Shown here one piece after another: positions 25,985-33,856 of a DNA stretch of 64,000 nt; position 1 is the stretch's first letter, and each line of letters starts with the position of its first letter. The position numbers were made by a program, and so were the translations under genes. The stretch spans positions 1-64,000 of the forward strand of contig NZ_JARQXA010000007.1 of the NCBI RefSeq assembly GCF_029543155.1. The letters run 5' to 3'. Origin of the DNA: Sphingomonas sp. HITSZ_GF (GTDB taxonomy: Bacteria > Pseudomonadota > Alphaproteobacteria > Sphingomonadales > Sphingomonadaceae). Under the pieces are notes generated by a model. The model did no database searches. It was not told where the DNA came from and saw only the letters and a program-made list of their open reading frames with translations.

Positions 25985-26372
25985 GCCCATGCAGCGCGAC
26001 CGCATCATCGGCTGGACGCTGAGCGGCCTCGTCCTGCTGTTCCTGGCAATGGATGCCGGCGGCAAGCTGATCGCCCCGGCGATGATGATCGCCAACAGCC
26101 CGCCGCTGGGCATCCCGGCGGAGACGGGACTCTACCGGCAGCTGGGCGTGATCCTGGCGGTGTGCGGCCTGCTCTATGCGGTGCCGCGCACCGCCGTGCT
26201 GGGGGCGATCCTGCTCACCGGCTATCTGGGCGGCGCAGTGGCGATGCACTGGCGGGTGGGAAGCCCGCTGCTCAGCCACACGCTGTTCGGCGTCTATCTG
26301 GGCGTGATCGCCTGGGGTGGATTGTGGTTCCGCGACCCGCGCGTGCGCGCGCTGATCCCGATCGCCGGCTGA
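25971..26372 (+). CDS. DoxX-like small membrane protein
   Basis: 133 residues with four hydrophobic segments (GWTLSGLVLLFLAMDAGGKL; LGVILAVCGLLYAV; AVLGAILLTGYLGGAVAMHWR; LFGVYLGVIAWGGLW), fitting the DoxX_2 family of inner-membrane proteins. The start is taken at 25971, which overlaps the previous stop and has GAAGG 7 bases upstream; the ATG at 25989 is an alternative. Role unknown; members often sit in stress or detoxification clusters. Confidence 0.8.
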   Translation: MSRPEPMQRDRIIGWTLSGLVLLFLAMDAGGKLIAPAMMIANSPPLGIPAETGLYRQLGVILAVCGLLYAVPRTAVLGAILLTGYLGGAVAMHWRVGSPLLSHTLFGVYLGVIAWGGLWFRDPRVRALIPIAG

Positions 26373-26402
26373 CAATCCAAAGAGTCCGAAAGGAGAGGAC
26401 CG

Positions 26403-26882
26403 ATGGCAGACAAGATCACCACCGTGCTGTGGTTCGACCATGTGGCCGAGGAGGCCGCCAACTTCTACGTCTCGCTGCTGCCCGACAGCCATGTCGGCGC
26501 GGTGCACCGCGCACCCGGCGACAATCCCAGCGGCAAGGAAGGCGCGGCTTTGGTCGTCGAGTTCACGCTGGCCGGCCGCAGCTATGCCGGGCTCAATGGC
26601 GGGCCCGATTTCAAGCCGAACGAGAGCGTATCCTTCCAGATCCTCACCGAGGATCAGGCGGAAACCGACCGGCTGTGGAACGCGATCGTCGGCAATGGCG
26701 GCGCGGAGTCGATGTGCGGCTGGTGCAAGGACAAATGGGGCTTCAACTGGCAGATCACCCCGCGCCGGCTGATCGAGCTGAACTTCAGCGGCGATGCCGA
26801 CAGCCGCCGCCGCGCCTTCGAAGCGATGATGACGATGCGGAAGATCGACATCGCGGGCGTAGAAGCTGCGGCAAAAGGCTGA
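26403..26882 (+). CDS. PhnB-like VOC protein (3-demethylubiquinone methyltransferase-type domain)
   Basis: 159 residues: ITTVLWFDHVAEEAANFYVSLLPDS, then CGWCKDKWGFNWQITPRRLIEL, the hallmark of the PhnB/3-dmu-9_3-mt family. Despite the domain name these proteins are not known methyltransferases; they share the VOC fold. AGGAGAGGACC lies directly before the start. Part of the HxlR cluster. Confidence 0.88.
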   Translation: MADKITTVLWFDHVAEEAANFYVSLLPDSHVGAVHRAPGDNPSGKEGAALVVEFTLAGRSYAGLNGGPDFKPNESVSFQILTEDQAETDRLWNAIVGNGGAESMCGWCKDKWGFNWQITPRRLIELNFSGDADSRRRAFEAMMTMRKIDIAGVEAAAKG

Positions 26883-26893
26883 GGAGACCGGCC

Positions 26894-27550
26894 ATGACAA
26901 TCGAGATCACTGGCTTCAACTGGGTGCCCGATTTCGCCCGCGGCTATGTCCGCGACCTGCGGCCGCGCTGGGCCTGCGAGGAGATCGGCCTGCCCTATGC
27001 CACGCGGCTGATCAGCCCGATCCCGCCCAAGCCCGCGCATTATTTCGAGGAGCAGCCCTGGGGCCAGGTGCCGGTGCTGCACGATGGCGGCATCCAGCTT
27101 TTCGAGAGCGGCGCGATCCTGCTGCATCTCGCCGAGAAGGACGCGCGGCTGCTGTCGCGCGATCCGCAGCAGCGCGCCACGAGCATCGCCTGGCTGTTCG
27201 CGGCGCTCAACAGCGTCGAACCGGGATTGTTCGAGCTGGGCAACGTCACCTTGTTCTCGAAGGACGAGGAATGGGCGAAGCTGCGCCGGCCGAGCCTGAT
27301 GGAGGATATCGGCAAGAAGTTCGACCGCCTGGCTGATGCGCTGGGCGATCGGGAGTGGCTGGGCGAGGACGGCTTCAGCGTCGCCGACATCGCGATGGTG
27401 ACGGTGCTGCGCAACGCGGATCGGAGCCCCCTGGTCAGCGAGCGCCCGGCGCTTGCCGCCTATGTCGCACGCGGCATGGCGCGGCCGGCCTTCGAGCGCG
27501 CGATGGCAGCGCAGCTCGCCGATTTCCAGCCCGCGCCGGTCGCTGCCTGA
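26894..27550 (+). CDS. Glutathione S-transferase family protein
   Basis: 218 residues. N-terminal thioredoxin-like domain (about 1-85) with the cis-Pro region QVPVLHDGGIQLFESGAILLHLAE, then an all-helical C-terminal domain with FSVADIAMVTVLRN, the usual GST motif after helix 6. It is a plausible glutathione conjugation or reduction enzyme; substrate unknown. The neighbourhood of VOC and thioredoxin-like proteins supports a role against electrophiles. Confidence 0.88.
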   Translation: MTIEITGFNWVPDFARGYVRDLRPRWACEEIGLPYATRLISPIPPKPAHYFEEQPWGQVPVLHDGGIQLFESGAILLHLAEKDARLLSRDPQQRATSIAWLFAALNSVEPGLFELGNVTLFSKDEEWAKLRRPSLMEDIGKKFDRLADALGDREWLGEDGFSVADIAMVTVLRNADRSPLVSERPALAAYVARGMARPAFERAMAAQLADFQPAPVAA

Positions 27551-27573
27551 CCCCGATAAAGAGGAGAGTGAAC

Positions 27574-27933
27574 ATGGCTTATATCGACGGCTTCGTGGCC
27601 CCCGCCCCCGACCGGGAGGCCTATATCAAGATGGCGGCCAAGGCCGCGCCGATCTTCCTCGAGCATGGCGCGATCCGCGTGGTCGAAGGCTGGGGGCATG
27701 ACGTGCCCCGCGGCAAGACCACCGATTTCTACATGGCGGTGAAGGCCGAGGAGGGCGAGAATGTCGTCTTCTCCTGGATCGAATGGCCCGACAAGGCGAC
27801 GCGCGACGCCGGCTGGGAGAAGGTGATGGCCGACGAGCGGATGAAGCCCGAGGGCGACATGCCGTTCGACGGCAAGCGCATGTTCTGGGGCGGCTTCGAG
27901 AGCATCGTCGACACTGCGGGAGACGGCAAGTGA
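27574..27933 (+). CDS. DUF1428 protein
   Basis: 119 residues matching DUF1428, a small ferredoxin-like alpha/beta fold: MAYIDGFVAPAP at the start, VFSWIEWPDKATRDAGWEKVM in the middle and MPFDGKRMFWGGFE at the end. A strong GAGGAGAG ribosome-binding site precedes it. The stop overlaps the next start (GTGA). Function not known. Confidence 0.88.
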   Translation: MAYIDGFVAPAPDREAYIKMAAKAAPIFLEHGAIRVVEGWGHDVPRGKTTDFYMAVKAEEGENVVFSWIEWPDKATRDAGWEKVMADERMKPEGDMPFDGKRMFWGGFESIVDTAGDGK

Positions 27934-28715
27934 ACGCGCATGGCAGCTGGATCTGGTACGAGCTGATCACCGCGGATGCGGCGAAAGCCAAGGCATTCTA
28001 CGACGCGGTCTGTGGCTGGAACATCGATGCAGAGCCGGCGCCCGGCGGCATGGACTATCGCATGATCAACGCGGCCGACGGCCAGGCGGGCGGCGTGATG
28101 CAGCTCAATGCCGACATGATCGCCGGTGGCGCCAAGCCGACCTGGCTCGGCTATCTGGGCGTGGACGACGTCGATGCGTCGGTCGCGGCGGTGGTAGAAG
28201 CCGGCGGGCAGGTGCATCTTCCCGCCTTCGACATTCCCGGCGTCGGGCGGCTGGCGATGGTCAGCGATCCGCAGGGCATGCCCTTCTACGTGATGCGCGG
28301 CGCGACCGAAGGCGCGACCAGCACCGCCTATCAGCGCATGGGCTTCGGCCATGTCAGCTGGAACGAACTGCGCACCACCGACGATGCCGCGGCGCTCGAC
28401 TTCTACGGCAGGCTGTTCGCCATCGAGAAGGTCGGCAGCATGCCGATGGGCGAGATGGGCGACTACAGCTTCATCGCCAATGGCGACAGCAAGGGCGAAG
28501 CAGTCGGCGCGGTGATGAAGGCGCCGCCGGGCGCCCCGACCGGCTGGGGCTTCTATGTCCGCGTGCCCGACATCACCGAAGCGCAGCAAAAGGTGGAAGC
28601 CAGCGGCGGCAAGGTGGTGATGGGCCCGCACCAGGTGCCCGGCGGCGAATGGGTGATCAGCATCGTCGATCCCGAGGGCGTCGCCTGCGGCATCGTCTCG
28701 CCGAACAAGAACTGA
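27930..28715 (+). CDS. Two-domain VOC protein
   Basis: 261 residues from a GTG that overlaps the DUF1428 stop. Two VOC halves: SWIWYELITADAAKAKAFYDAVCGW at the start, and HVSWNELRTTDDAAALDFYGRLF from about residue 137. Each carries the paired strand-helix pattern of the glyoxalase/bleomycin-resistance fold. Such tandem VOC proteins are often called 27-kDa antigen-like. Substrate unknown. Translational coupling to DUF1428 suggests a shared task. Confidence 0.87.
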   Translation: MNAHGSWIWYELITADAAKAKAFYDAVCGWNIDAEPAPGGMDYRMINAADGQAGGVMQLNADMIAGGAKPTWLGYLGVDDVDASVAAVVEAGGQVHLPAFDIPGVGRLAMVSDPQGMPFYVMRGATEGATSTAYQRMGFGHVSWNELRTTDDAAALDFYGRLFAIEKVGSMPMGEMGDYSFIANGDSKGEAVGAVMKAPPGAPTGWGFYVRVPDITEAQQKVEASGGKVVMGPHQVPGGEWVISIVDPEGVACGIVSPNKN

Positions 28716-28725
28716 GGAGGCCTGG

Positions 28726-29382
28726 ATGCGCAAGCTTACGGGTGCGGTGTTCGTGTCGCTCGACGGCATCATGCAGGCGCCGGGCGGCCCGACCGAGGAC
28801 TGGACCGGCGGGTTCAAGTTCGGCGGCTGGATGGCGGCGCTGGCCGATGAGGCTGTCGGCGCCACGATCGGCCCCTTGTTCGACGGCGACTTCGACCTGC
28901 TTCTCGGCCGCGAGACCTATGAGATCTTCGCGGGCTATTGGCCCTTTGCCGATGCCGATCACCCGATCCGCATTGCCTTCGACAAGGCCGCCAAGCATGT
29001 CGTCACCCATCATGACACGGGGCTCGACTGGGTGAACAGCCACCGGGTGGCCAGCATCGAGGACGTTGCCGAACTCAAGCGCAGCGCCGGGCCGGACCTG
29101 ATCATCCAGGGCAGCTCGACGCTCTACCCGCCGCTGCTTGCCGCGGGCCTGATCGACCGGCTGGTGGTGATGACCTTCCCGGTGGTGCTGGGCGGCGGCA
29201 AGAAGCTGTTCGGCCCCGGCACCCCCGGCTTCACGCTGCGGATGACCGACCATCTGGTGAGCAGCGGCGGCACCGTGATCGCCACCTATGAACCGGCAGG
29301 GCCCGTCGAAACCGGCACCTTTGCCGGCCCCGAGATGAGCACGCGGGAAAAGGCGCGGCAGGAGCGGATGAAGCGAGGCTAA
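28726..29382 (+). CDS. Dihydrofolate reductase / RibD C-terminal-like protein
   Basis: 218 residues of the RibD_C fold: RKLTGAVFVSLDGIMQAPGGP at the start, LLGRETYEIFAGYWP near residue 61, and DLIIQGSSTLYPPLL with LGGGKKLF further on, the NAD(P)H-binding region of the family. Probably an NADPH-dependent reductase; not housekeeping folate or riboflavin enzymes, which have different context. Last gene of the HxlR cluster; the DUF559 element begins at its stop codon. Confidence 0.85.
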   Translation: MRKLTGAVFVSLDGIMQAPGGPTEDWTGGFKFGGWMAALADEAVGATIGPLFDGDFDLLLGRETYEIFAGYWPFADADHPIRIAFDKAAKHVVTHHDTGLDWVNSHRVASIEDVAELKRSAGPDLIIQGSSTLYPPLLAAGLIDRLVVMTFPVVLGGGKKLFGPGTPGFTLRMTDHLVSSGGTVIATYEPAGPVETGTFAGPEMSTREKARQERMKRG

Positions 29383-29810
29383 CCCTCTCCTCCCTCGGAA
29401 CGCAGTTCCGGGGGAGGGGGACCGCCGGCGCAGCCGGTGGTGGAGGGGGCAGTCCGACGCTCGGCAGCAATCCCCACAATATGGCGCACCACGCCATCCA
29501 GCTCATGCAACAACTCGATCGCCGGAATCCGTAACACCCGTACGCCCCGCGTTGCGAGCCACGCATCCCGCATCCCATCACGCGCCGGCTGATCCCCACG
29601 CGCATGAATCTCCCCATCCACTTCCACCGCAAGCCGGCTCCGCGCGCAGTAGAAATCGAGCACATAATCGCCCGCTTCATGCTGGCGGCGAAAGACATGC
29701 CCCTCGGGTTCGGTGCGCAACACACCCCACAGGCGCAGCTCGGGCGGGGTCATCCTGCGCCGCAGCTTGCGGCCGAGCCCCTTGGTTCGTGCTGATCCTC
29801 GCAACCGCAT
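29379..29810 (-). CDS. DUF559 endonuclease-like protein
   Basis: 143 residues from the ATG giving MRLRGSARTKG. The core is the DUF559 (Vsr/PD-(D/E)XK-like) fold: MTPPELRLWGVLR, then FRRQHEAGDYVLDFYCARSRLAVEVDGEIHA with acidic residues typical of the active site, and GVRVLRIPAIELLHELDGVV. The last ~20 residues are encoded by repeat DNA. The gene is bracketed by inverted repeats of about 70 bp (29381-29451, 29816-29886), so it looks like the cargo of a small element. Whether it cuts DNA, and which DNA, is unknown. A longer in-frame start at 29888 lies in the repeat. Confidence 0.8.
   Translation of the reverse strand: MRLRGSARTKGLGRKLRRRMTPPELRLWGVLRTEPEGHVFRRQHEAGDYVLDFYCARSRLAVEVDGEIHARGDQPARDGMRDAWLATRGVRVLRIPAIELLHELDGVVRHIVGIAAERRTAPSTTGCAGGPPPPELRSEGGEG
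29381..29451. repeat. Left inverted repeat of the DUF559 element
   Basis: 71 bp with two internal hairpins joined by GGGGGAGGGGGACC and ending GTGGTGGAGGGGG. It is the inverse of 29816-29886 at most positions, differing mainly in the hairpin loops, where changes are compensatory. It begins on the RibD-like gene's stop codon. Confidence 0.85.
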
Positions 29811-29815
29811 CGCAA

Positions 29816-29886
29816 GGCCCCCTCCACCACTCGCTTCGCGAGCGGTCCCCCTCCCCCGGAGCTTCGCTCCGAGGGAGGAAAGGGTC
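29816..29886. repeat. Right inverted repeat of the DUF559 element
   Basis: Inverse-oriented partner of 29381-29451, with hairpins CTCGCTTCGCGAG and CGGAGCTTCGCTCCG. It ends on the stop codon region of the J-domain gene. The same family occurs at 37995-38164 without a gene inside. Confidence 0.85.
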
Positions 29887-30499
29887 AAGCAAATGCCGGC
29901 GCGGCCTTCAAATGCTGATACGCCTCGATCACGCGCTGCAGCCGGCCCTCATGGCTGCGGTCGCCGCCGTTGCGGTCGGGGTGGAACTTGCGGACCAGTT
30001 CCGAATAGCGCTTGCGCAGCATCGTGCGGTCGGCGTCGATCTCGAGGTCGAGGACCTTGAGCGACTCGCGGTCCTTGCCGGAGAGCGGCTTGCCGTCCTT
30101 GCGCTCGCCGCGGTCCTTCATCCGATCGCGGAATCGCGCGCCGATCGCATCGAGCGGATCGGCGAAATCGGCCCAGCGCGGCGGCCGGTCGGCGCCGCCG
30201 GTGCCGGAGAAGGCACGCGTCTCGCGCTCCCAGCCGGCATAGGGGCGCTGGGCGTCGTGGATCTCGTCGGGCGTCATGCCCTGGAAGAAATTGTAGCCCG
30301 AGTTGAAGGCGCGGACATGCTCGAGGCACAGCCAGCGATATTCGCCGGGGCCGTCATAACCGCCGCGGGCATGCCCGACCGGCGCGCGGAACTCGCCCGG
30401 CTCGTTGCAGCCAGGCTCGGCGCATAGCCGGCCCTCCGCCTCCACCCGCCCGTGGAACCGCGCATTCGGCCTGTCTTTCCTGGAGTGGCCGTCCGCCAC
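29885..30499 (-). CDS. J-domain (DnaJ-like) protein
   Basis: 204 residues from a GTG behind GGGAGG. The N-terminal half has a Cys-containing segment (LCAEPGCNEPGEFRAP, LCLEHVRAFN) that may bind metal. The C-terminal ~70 residues are a J domain: VLDLEIDADRTMLRKRYSELVRKFHPDRNGGD with the essential HPD. Such proteins recruit and stimulate DnaK. It is divergent from bolA with 36 bp between, a common pairing in alphaproteobacteria, where cobS usually follows; here cobS is 7 kb away. A longer frame upstream is antisense to bolA and not used. Confidence 0.88.
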   Translation of the reverse strand: MADGHSRKDRPNARFHGRVEAEGRLCAEPGCNEPGEFRAPVGHARGGYDGPGEYRWLCLEHVRAFNSGYNFFQGMTPDEIHDAQRPYAGWERETRAFSGTGGADRPPRWADFADPLDAIGARFRDRMKDRGERKDGKPLSGKDRESLKVLDLEIDADRTMLRKRYSELVRKFHPDRNGGDRSHEGRLQRVIEAYQHLKAAPAFA

Positions 30500-30535
30500 G
30501 CTACCTCCCTCGAACAAACCGCCTATATAGGCGCG

Positions 30536-30820
30536 ATGACCGACACTGCCACCGGCGGACTCGCCGACATCATCGCCGCCCGTCTCATCGCCGCGCTCGC
30601 CCCGACGCATCTCGAGGTGATCAACGACAGCCATCACCATTCGGGCCATCTCGGCGACGACGGCACGGGCGAATCGCACTGGACCGTGGTAGTGGAGAGC
30701 GGAGCCTTTCAGGGCCAGTCGCGCGTTCAGCGGCAGCGACTGATCAACAACGCGCTCGCCGACCTGCTCGCCGGCCGCATCCATGCGCTGGCGATCAAGG
30801 CACGGGCACCGGGAGAGTAA
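30536..30820 (+). CDS. bolA: BolA family protein
   Basis: 94 residues of the BolA fold: LIAALAPTHLEVINDSHHHSGHLGDDGTGESHWTVVVES with the conserved histidines, then FQGQSRVQRQRLINNALADLL. BolA proteins pair with monothiol glutaredoxins in iron-sulphur handling and affect envelope genes. Divergent from the J-domain gene, and 2 bp before a glutathione transferase gene on the same strand. Confidence 0.93.
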   Translation: MTDTATGGLADIIAARLIAALAPTHLEVINDSHHHSGHLGDDGTGESHWTVVVESGAFQGQSRVQRQRLINNALADLLAGRIHALAIKARAPGE

Positions 30821-30822
30821 CC

Positions 30823-31521
30823 ATGACGTACAAGCTCTGGTACTGGGCGGAAATCCAGGGCCGGGGCGAGTTCGTCCGGCTGCCGATGGAAGCCGCCGGC
30901 ATCCGCTATGTCGACGTCGCCCGCGAACAGGGCAGCGACGCGCTGATCGCCGACATGCAGGCGCGGGAACATCGCCCGCCCTTCGCGCCGCCCTATCTCG
31001 ACACCGGCAGCCAGGTGATCGCGCAGGTCGCCAACATCCTGCTGTGGCTCGGCGATCGCCACGGCCTGGCGCCGGAGGAGGAATCGACGCGCACCTGGCT
31101 GCACGAGATCCAGCTGACCATCACCGACTTCGTCGCCGAGGTGCACCAGGTCCATCATCCGGTGGGGGTGGGCCTCTATTACGAGGACCAGAAGGCGGAG
31201 GCGGCGCGCTTCGCCGCGGAATTCCGCGCGGAACGCATGCCCAAGTTCCTCGGCTGGTTCGAGCGATCGGTGGCCGGCGAATGGATGGCGGGCAATCGCT
31301 GGTCCTATGTCGACACCTCGATCTTCCAGCTGATCGAGGGGCTGCGCTACATGTTCCCGAAGCGGATGGCGGCGATCGAGGGCGACTATCCCAAGCTCGT
31401 CGCGATCCGCGACCGGGTGGCGGGACTGCCGGGGATCAAGGCCTATCTCGAAAGCCCGCGGCGCATCCCCTTCAACACCCAGGGCATCTTCCGCCATTAT
31501 CCCGCGCTCGACGCGGCCTGA
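30823..31521 (+). CDS. Glutathione S-transferase family protein
   Basis: 232 residues: MTYKLWYWAEIQGRGEFVRLPMEAAGI is the N-terminal domain of sigma/alpha-like GSTs with Tyr as the possible catalytic residue. TGSQVIAQVANILLWLGDRHGL follows, then a helical C-terminal domain with WSYVDTSIFQLIEGLRYMFP. It begins 2 bp after bolA, so is probably co-transcribed. Substrate unknown. Confidence 0.87.
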   Translation: MTYKLWYWAEIQGRGEFVRLPMEAAGIRYVDVAREQGSDALIADMQAREHRPPFAPPYLDTGSQVIAQVANILLWLGDRHGLAPEEESTRTWLHEIQLTITDFVAEVHQVHHPVGVGLYYEDQKAEAARFAAEFRAERMPKFLGWFERSVAGEWMAGNRWSYVDTSIFQLIEGLRYMFPKRMAAIEGDYPKLVAIRDRVAGLPGIKAYLESPRRIPFNTQGIFRHYPALDAA

Positions 31522-31611
31522 CCCGGCACCGACCCGAAAGGGTGGGTTTCCAAACTGTGGCTGTCCGCGCCAGATGGCGCCGGTTATGAACCGGGCGACC
31601 AAGAGGGCAGC

Positions 31612-32511
31612 ATGACCGACGCGCTTTTCACCCAGATCATCACGCCGACCACGCACGACCTGGGCGGCTTCAAGGTCCACCGCACACTGCCGTCCAAGCC
31701 GCGGACGATGGTGGGGCCGTTCATCTTCTTCGACCAGATGGGGCCCGCCGTGCTGAGCGTCGGCACCGGCATCGACGTGCGGCCGCACCCGCATATCAAC
31801 CTGGCCACCGTCACCTATCTCTATGCCGGCGCGATCGACCATCGCGACTCGCTGGGCACCTTCGCGACGATCGAGCCGGGCGCGGTGAACCTGATGACCG
31901 CCGGCCAGGGCATCGTCCATTCGGAACGCTCGCCCAGCGCCGAGCGCGCCAAGGGGCCCGAGCTTTCGGGCATCCAGACCTGGCTGGCGCTGCCGGAATC
32001 GATGGAAGAGATGAACCCGGCCTTCGAGCATGTGGGCGCGGCCGACTTGCCGATCGTCGAGGACATGGGCGCGCGCTGCCGCGTGATCATGGGCGAGCTG
32101 TGGGGCGCGAAGGCGCCGACCACCACCTATGCCCAGACCATCTATGCCGACATCGCGCTCGATGCCGGCGGCGCGGTGCCGATCGATCCTTCGGCCGACG
32201 AGCGGGCGATCTACCTCGCCTATGGTGACGCCAGCATCGACGGCGTCGAGATGGAAGTCGCCACGCTCTACGTCCTGCGCCCCGGCATCACCGCGATCCT
32301 GCGCTCGGGCAGCGGTGGACGCGTGGCACTGTGCGGCGGCGAGGCCTTCACGACGCCGCGCCATGTCTGGTGGAACTTCGTCTCCTCCAGCCGCGACCGG
32401 ATCAACCAGGCCAAGGAAGACTGGAAGGCCGGCAACTTCCCCAAGGTGCCGGGCGACGACAAGGAGTTCATCCCGATCCCCGAAGTGCCCAAGACGGTGA
32501 GCTATCCCTAG
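31612..32511 (+). CDS. Pirin family protein
   Basis: 299 residues, a bicupin. The N-terminal cupin has the pirin metal ligands: DVRPHPHINLATVTYLYAGAIDHRDSLG and later NLMTAGQGIVHSERSP. The C-terminal cupin ends with RHVWWNFVSSSRDRINQAKEDWKAGNF, the family hallmark. Pirins are iron proteins; some bacterial members act as quercetin dioxygenases, others have regulatory roles. Monocistronic as far as can be seen; the tiny CxxC frame starts right at its end. Confidence 0.92.
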   Translation: MTDALFTQIITPTTHDLGGFKVHRTLPSKPRTMVGPFIFFDQMGPAVLSVGTGIDVRPHPHINLATVTYLYAGAIDHRDSLGTFATIEPGAVNLMTAGQGIVHSERSPSAERAKGPELSGIQTWLALPESMEEMNPAFEHVGAADLPIVEDMGARCRVIMGELWGAKAPTTTYAQTIYADIALDAGGAVPIDPSADERAIYLAYGDASIDGVEMEVATLYVLRPGITAILRSGSGGRVALCGGEAFTTPRHVWWNFVSSSRDRINQAKEDWKAGNFPKVPGDDKEFIPIPEVPKTVSYP

Positions 32512-32683
32512 CACCCGCCTCAGCGTCTGCCGGCGCAAGGCGCGCTATGGGTCCCGCGAGGAAGCGCTGGCAGCGATCGCGAAGAGCGGGTGGGAGCTGC
32601 GCCCCTATCGCTGCGATCGGTGTTTTCAGTTCCACCTGACCAGCCGGACCAAGGGGAAGCGGGCAGTGCGCGCCACGTCCTGA
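32501..32683 (+). CDS. Tiny CxxC zinc-ribbon-like protein, start uncertain
   Basis: An open frame beginning after a stop at 32498-32500 encodes VCRRKARYGSREEALAAIAK, a Trp-Glu-Leu-Arg segment, then YRCDRCFQFHLTSRTKGKR and stops at 32683. The KxxYxSxxEA...YxCxxCxxxHLTS pattern matches tiny uncharacterised proteins common in alphaproteobacteria, with a likely metal site (CxxC plus His). No ATG, GTG or TTG lies upstream in frame; only ATC at 32504 is near-cognate. It may use an unusual start, be re-initiated from the overlapping pirin end, or be a decayed gene. Confidence 0.5.
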   Translation, partial: AIPSTRLSVCRRKARYGSREEALAAIAKSGWELRPYRCDRCFQFHLTSRTKGKRAVRATS

Positions 32684-32684
32684 T

Positions 32685-32765
32685 CGTCATCCCGGCGAAA
32701 GCCGGGATCTCGTGCGGCTCTTTCCCGCGCCTTCGCCTGAGATCCCGGCTTTCCCCGGGATGACG
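32685..32765. repeat. Inverted repeat element, CGTCATCCCGGCGAAAGCC family, copy 2
   Basis: Arms 32685-32711 and 32739-32765. The spacer (GTGCGGCTCTTTCCCGCG then CCTTCGCCT) is the inverse of the spacer in the element at 23949-24030, so both are the same element in opposite orientation. It starts 2 bp after the tiny CxxC gene's stop codon. Confidence 0.85.
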
Positions 32766-32836
32766 GTTATTTGGCATGGCGCACATTCCCATCCGCCCCG
32801 CGACCCACTAGCCTCCCGCAAAACAGGAGAGGCGAC

Positions 32837-33724
32837 ATGGCGGATTTCGAACTCCAGCGGATCGCACTGCCCACCGGCGTGACGCTCAACGTCGCCATCG
32901 CGGGCGATCCCGCCAATCCGCCGATCATATTGCTCCACGGCTTTCCCGAATCGCACCGCACCTGGCGCCACCAGATCCCGGTGCTCGCCCGCGATCATTA
33001 TGTGATCGCGCCCGACCAGCGCGGGTTCGGCGACTCGTCGCGGCCCGAAGGCGTGGCGAGCTACACACCCGACAAGCCGGTGGCCGACCTGCTCGCGCTG
33101 GCCGAGCATCTGGGCATCGGGCCGTTCACTTTGGTGGGGCACGACTGGGGCGGCGCGATCGCATGGATGGCGGCGCTGCAGAACCCGCAGCGCATCGCCC
33201 GGCTGATCATCGTCAACGCGCCGCACCCGCTGGCCTTCCAGCGCAGCCTGTTCGACGACCCAGCCCAGCGCGAGGCGAGCCAGTATATCACTGCTTTCCG
33301 CAACCCCGAGTTCGAGAAGTTCGTCGACCGGATGGGGCTGGAAACCTTCTTCGACACCAGCTTCGCCAAACATGCCGATGCCGCGCTGCTCGCCCCCGAA
33401 AAACCCGCCTATCTCGCCGACTGGGGCCAGCCCGGCGCGATGACCGCGATGCTGAACTGGTACCGTGCCAGCGCGATCCAGGTGCCCGCCCCGGGCGAGA
33501 CGCCCGAACGACCGGCATGGCTCGACGCCCCCTTCCCACCGGTCACCCAGCCGACGCTGGTGATCTGGGCGATGCAGGACACCGCCCTGCTCCCCGTCCA
33601 GCTCGACGGGCTGGAGGCGCTGGTGCCCGACCTGACCGTGGTGCGCATCGCCAGCGCCGGCCATTTCGTGCCCTGGCAGAAGCCCGAGCTGGTGACCGAG
33701 GCGATACTGGAGTGGCTGGCGTAG
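32837..33724 (+). CDS. Alpha/beta hydrolase, epoxide-hydrolase-like
   Basis: 295 residues. HGFPESHRTW (about 35-44) carries the oxyanion HG-x-P, and LVGHDWGGAIAW (~103) places Asp at the nucleophile elbow as in epoxide hydrolases and haloalkane dehalogenases. IWAMQDTALL (~248) supplies the acid region and GHFVPWQKPE (~277) the catalytic His. Lid tyrosine (NWYRAS) fits epoxide hydrolase better than dehalogenase. A GGAGAGGCGAC site precedes the ATG. Actual substrate unknown. Confidence 0.87.
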   Translation: MADFELQRIALPTGVTLNVAIAGDPANPPIILLHGFPESHRTWRHQIPVLARDHYVIAPDQRGFGDSSRPEGVASYTPDKPVADLLALAEHLGIGPFTLVGHDWGGAIAWMAALQNPQRIARLIIVNAPHPLAFQRSLFDDPAQREASQYITAFRNPEFEKFVDRMGLETFFDTSFAKHADAALLAPEKPAYLADWGQPGAMTAMLNWYRASAIQVPAPGETPERPAWLDAPFPPVTQPTLVIWAMQDTALLPVQLDGLEALVPDLTVVRIASAGHFVPWQKPELVTEAILEWLA

Positions 33725-33755
33725 CCCTCTCCTTCAGATGCGCAGTCCAAGCTGC

Positions 33756-33830
33756 TCCCCGGCGAAAGCCGGGGCCCAGGGTTTCTTTGCCGACTCGCTT
33801 GTGACCCTGGGCCCCGGCTTTCGCCGGGGA
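33756..33830. repeat. Perfect inverted repeat pair, TCCCCGGCGAAAGCC family
   Basis: Arms 33756-33782 and 33804-33830, 27 of 27 bases complementary, around a 21-bp spacer, between the convergent hydrolase and DUF2332 genes. Each arm contains a smaller palindrome, so the whole may form a strong bidirectional hairpin. Confidence 0.88.
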
Positions 33831-33856
33831 ACTGGATCGTTGGCCTTCGATACAGG

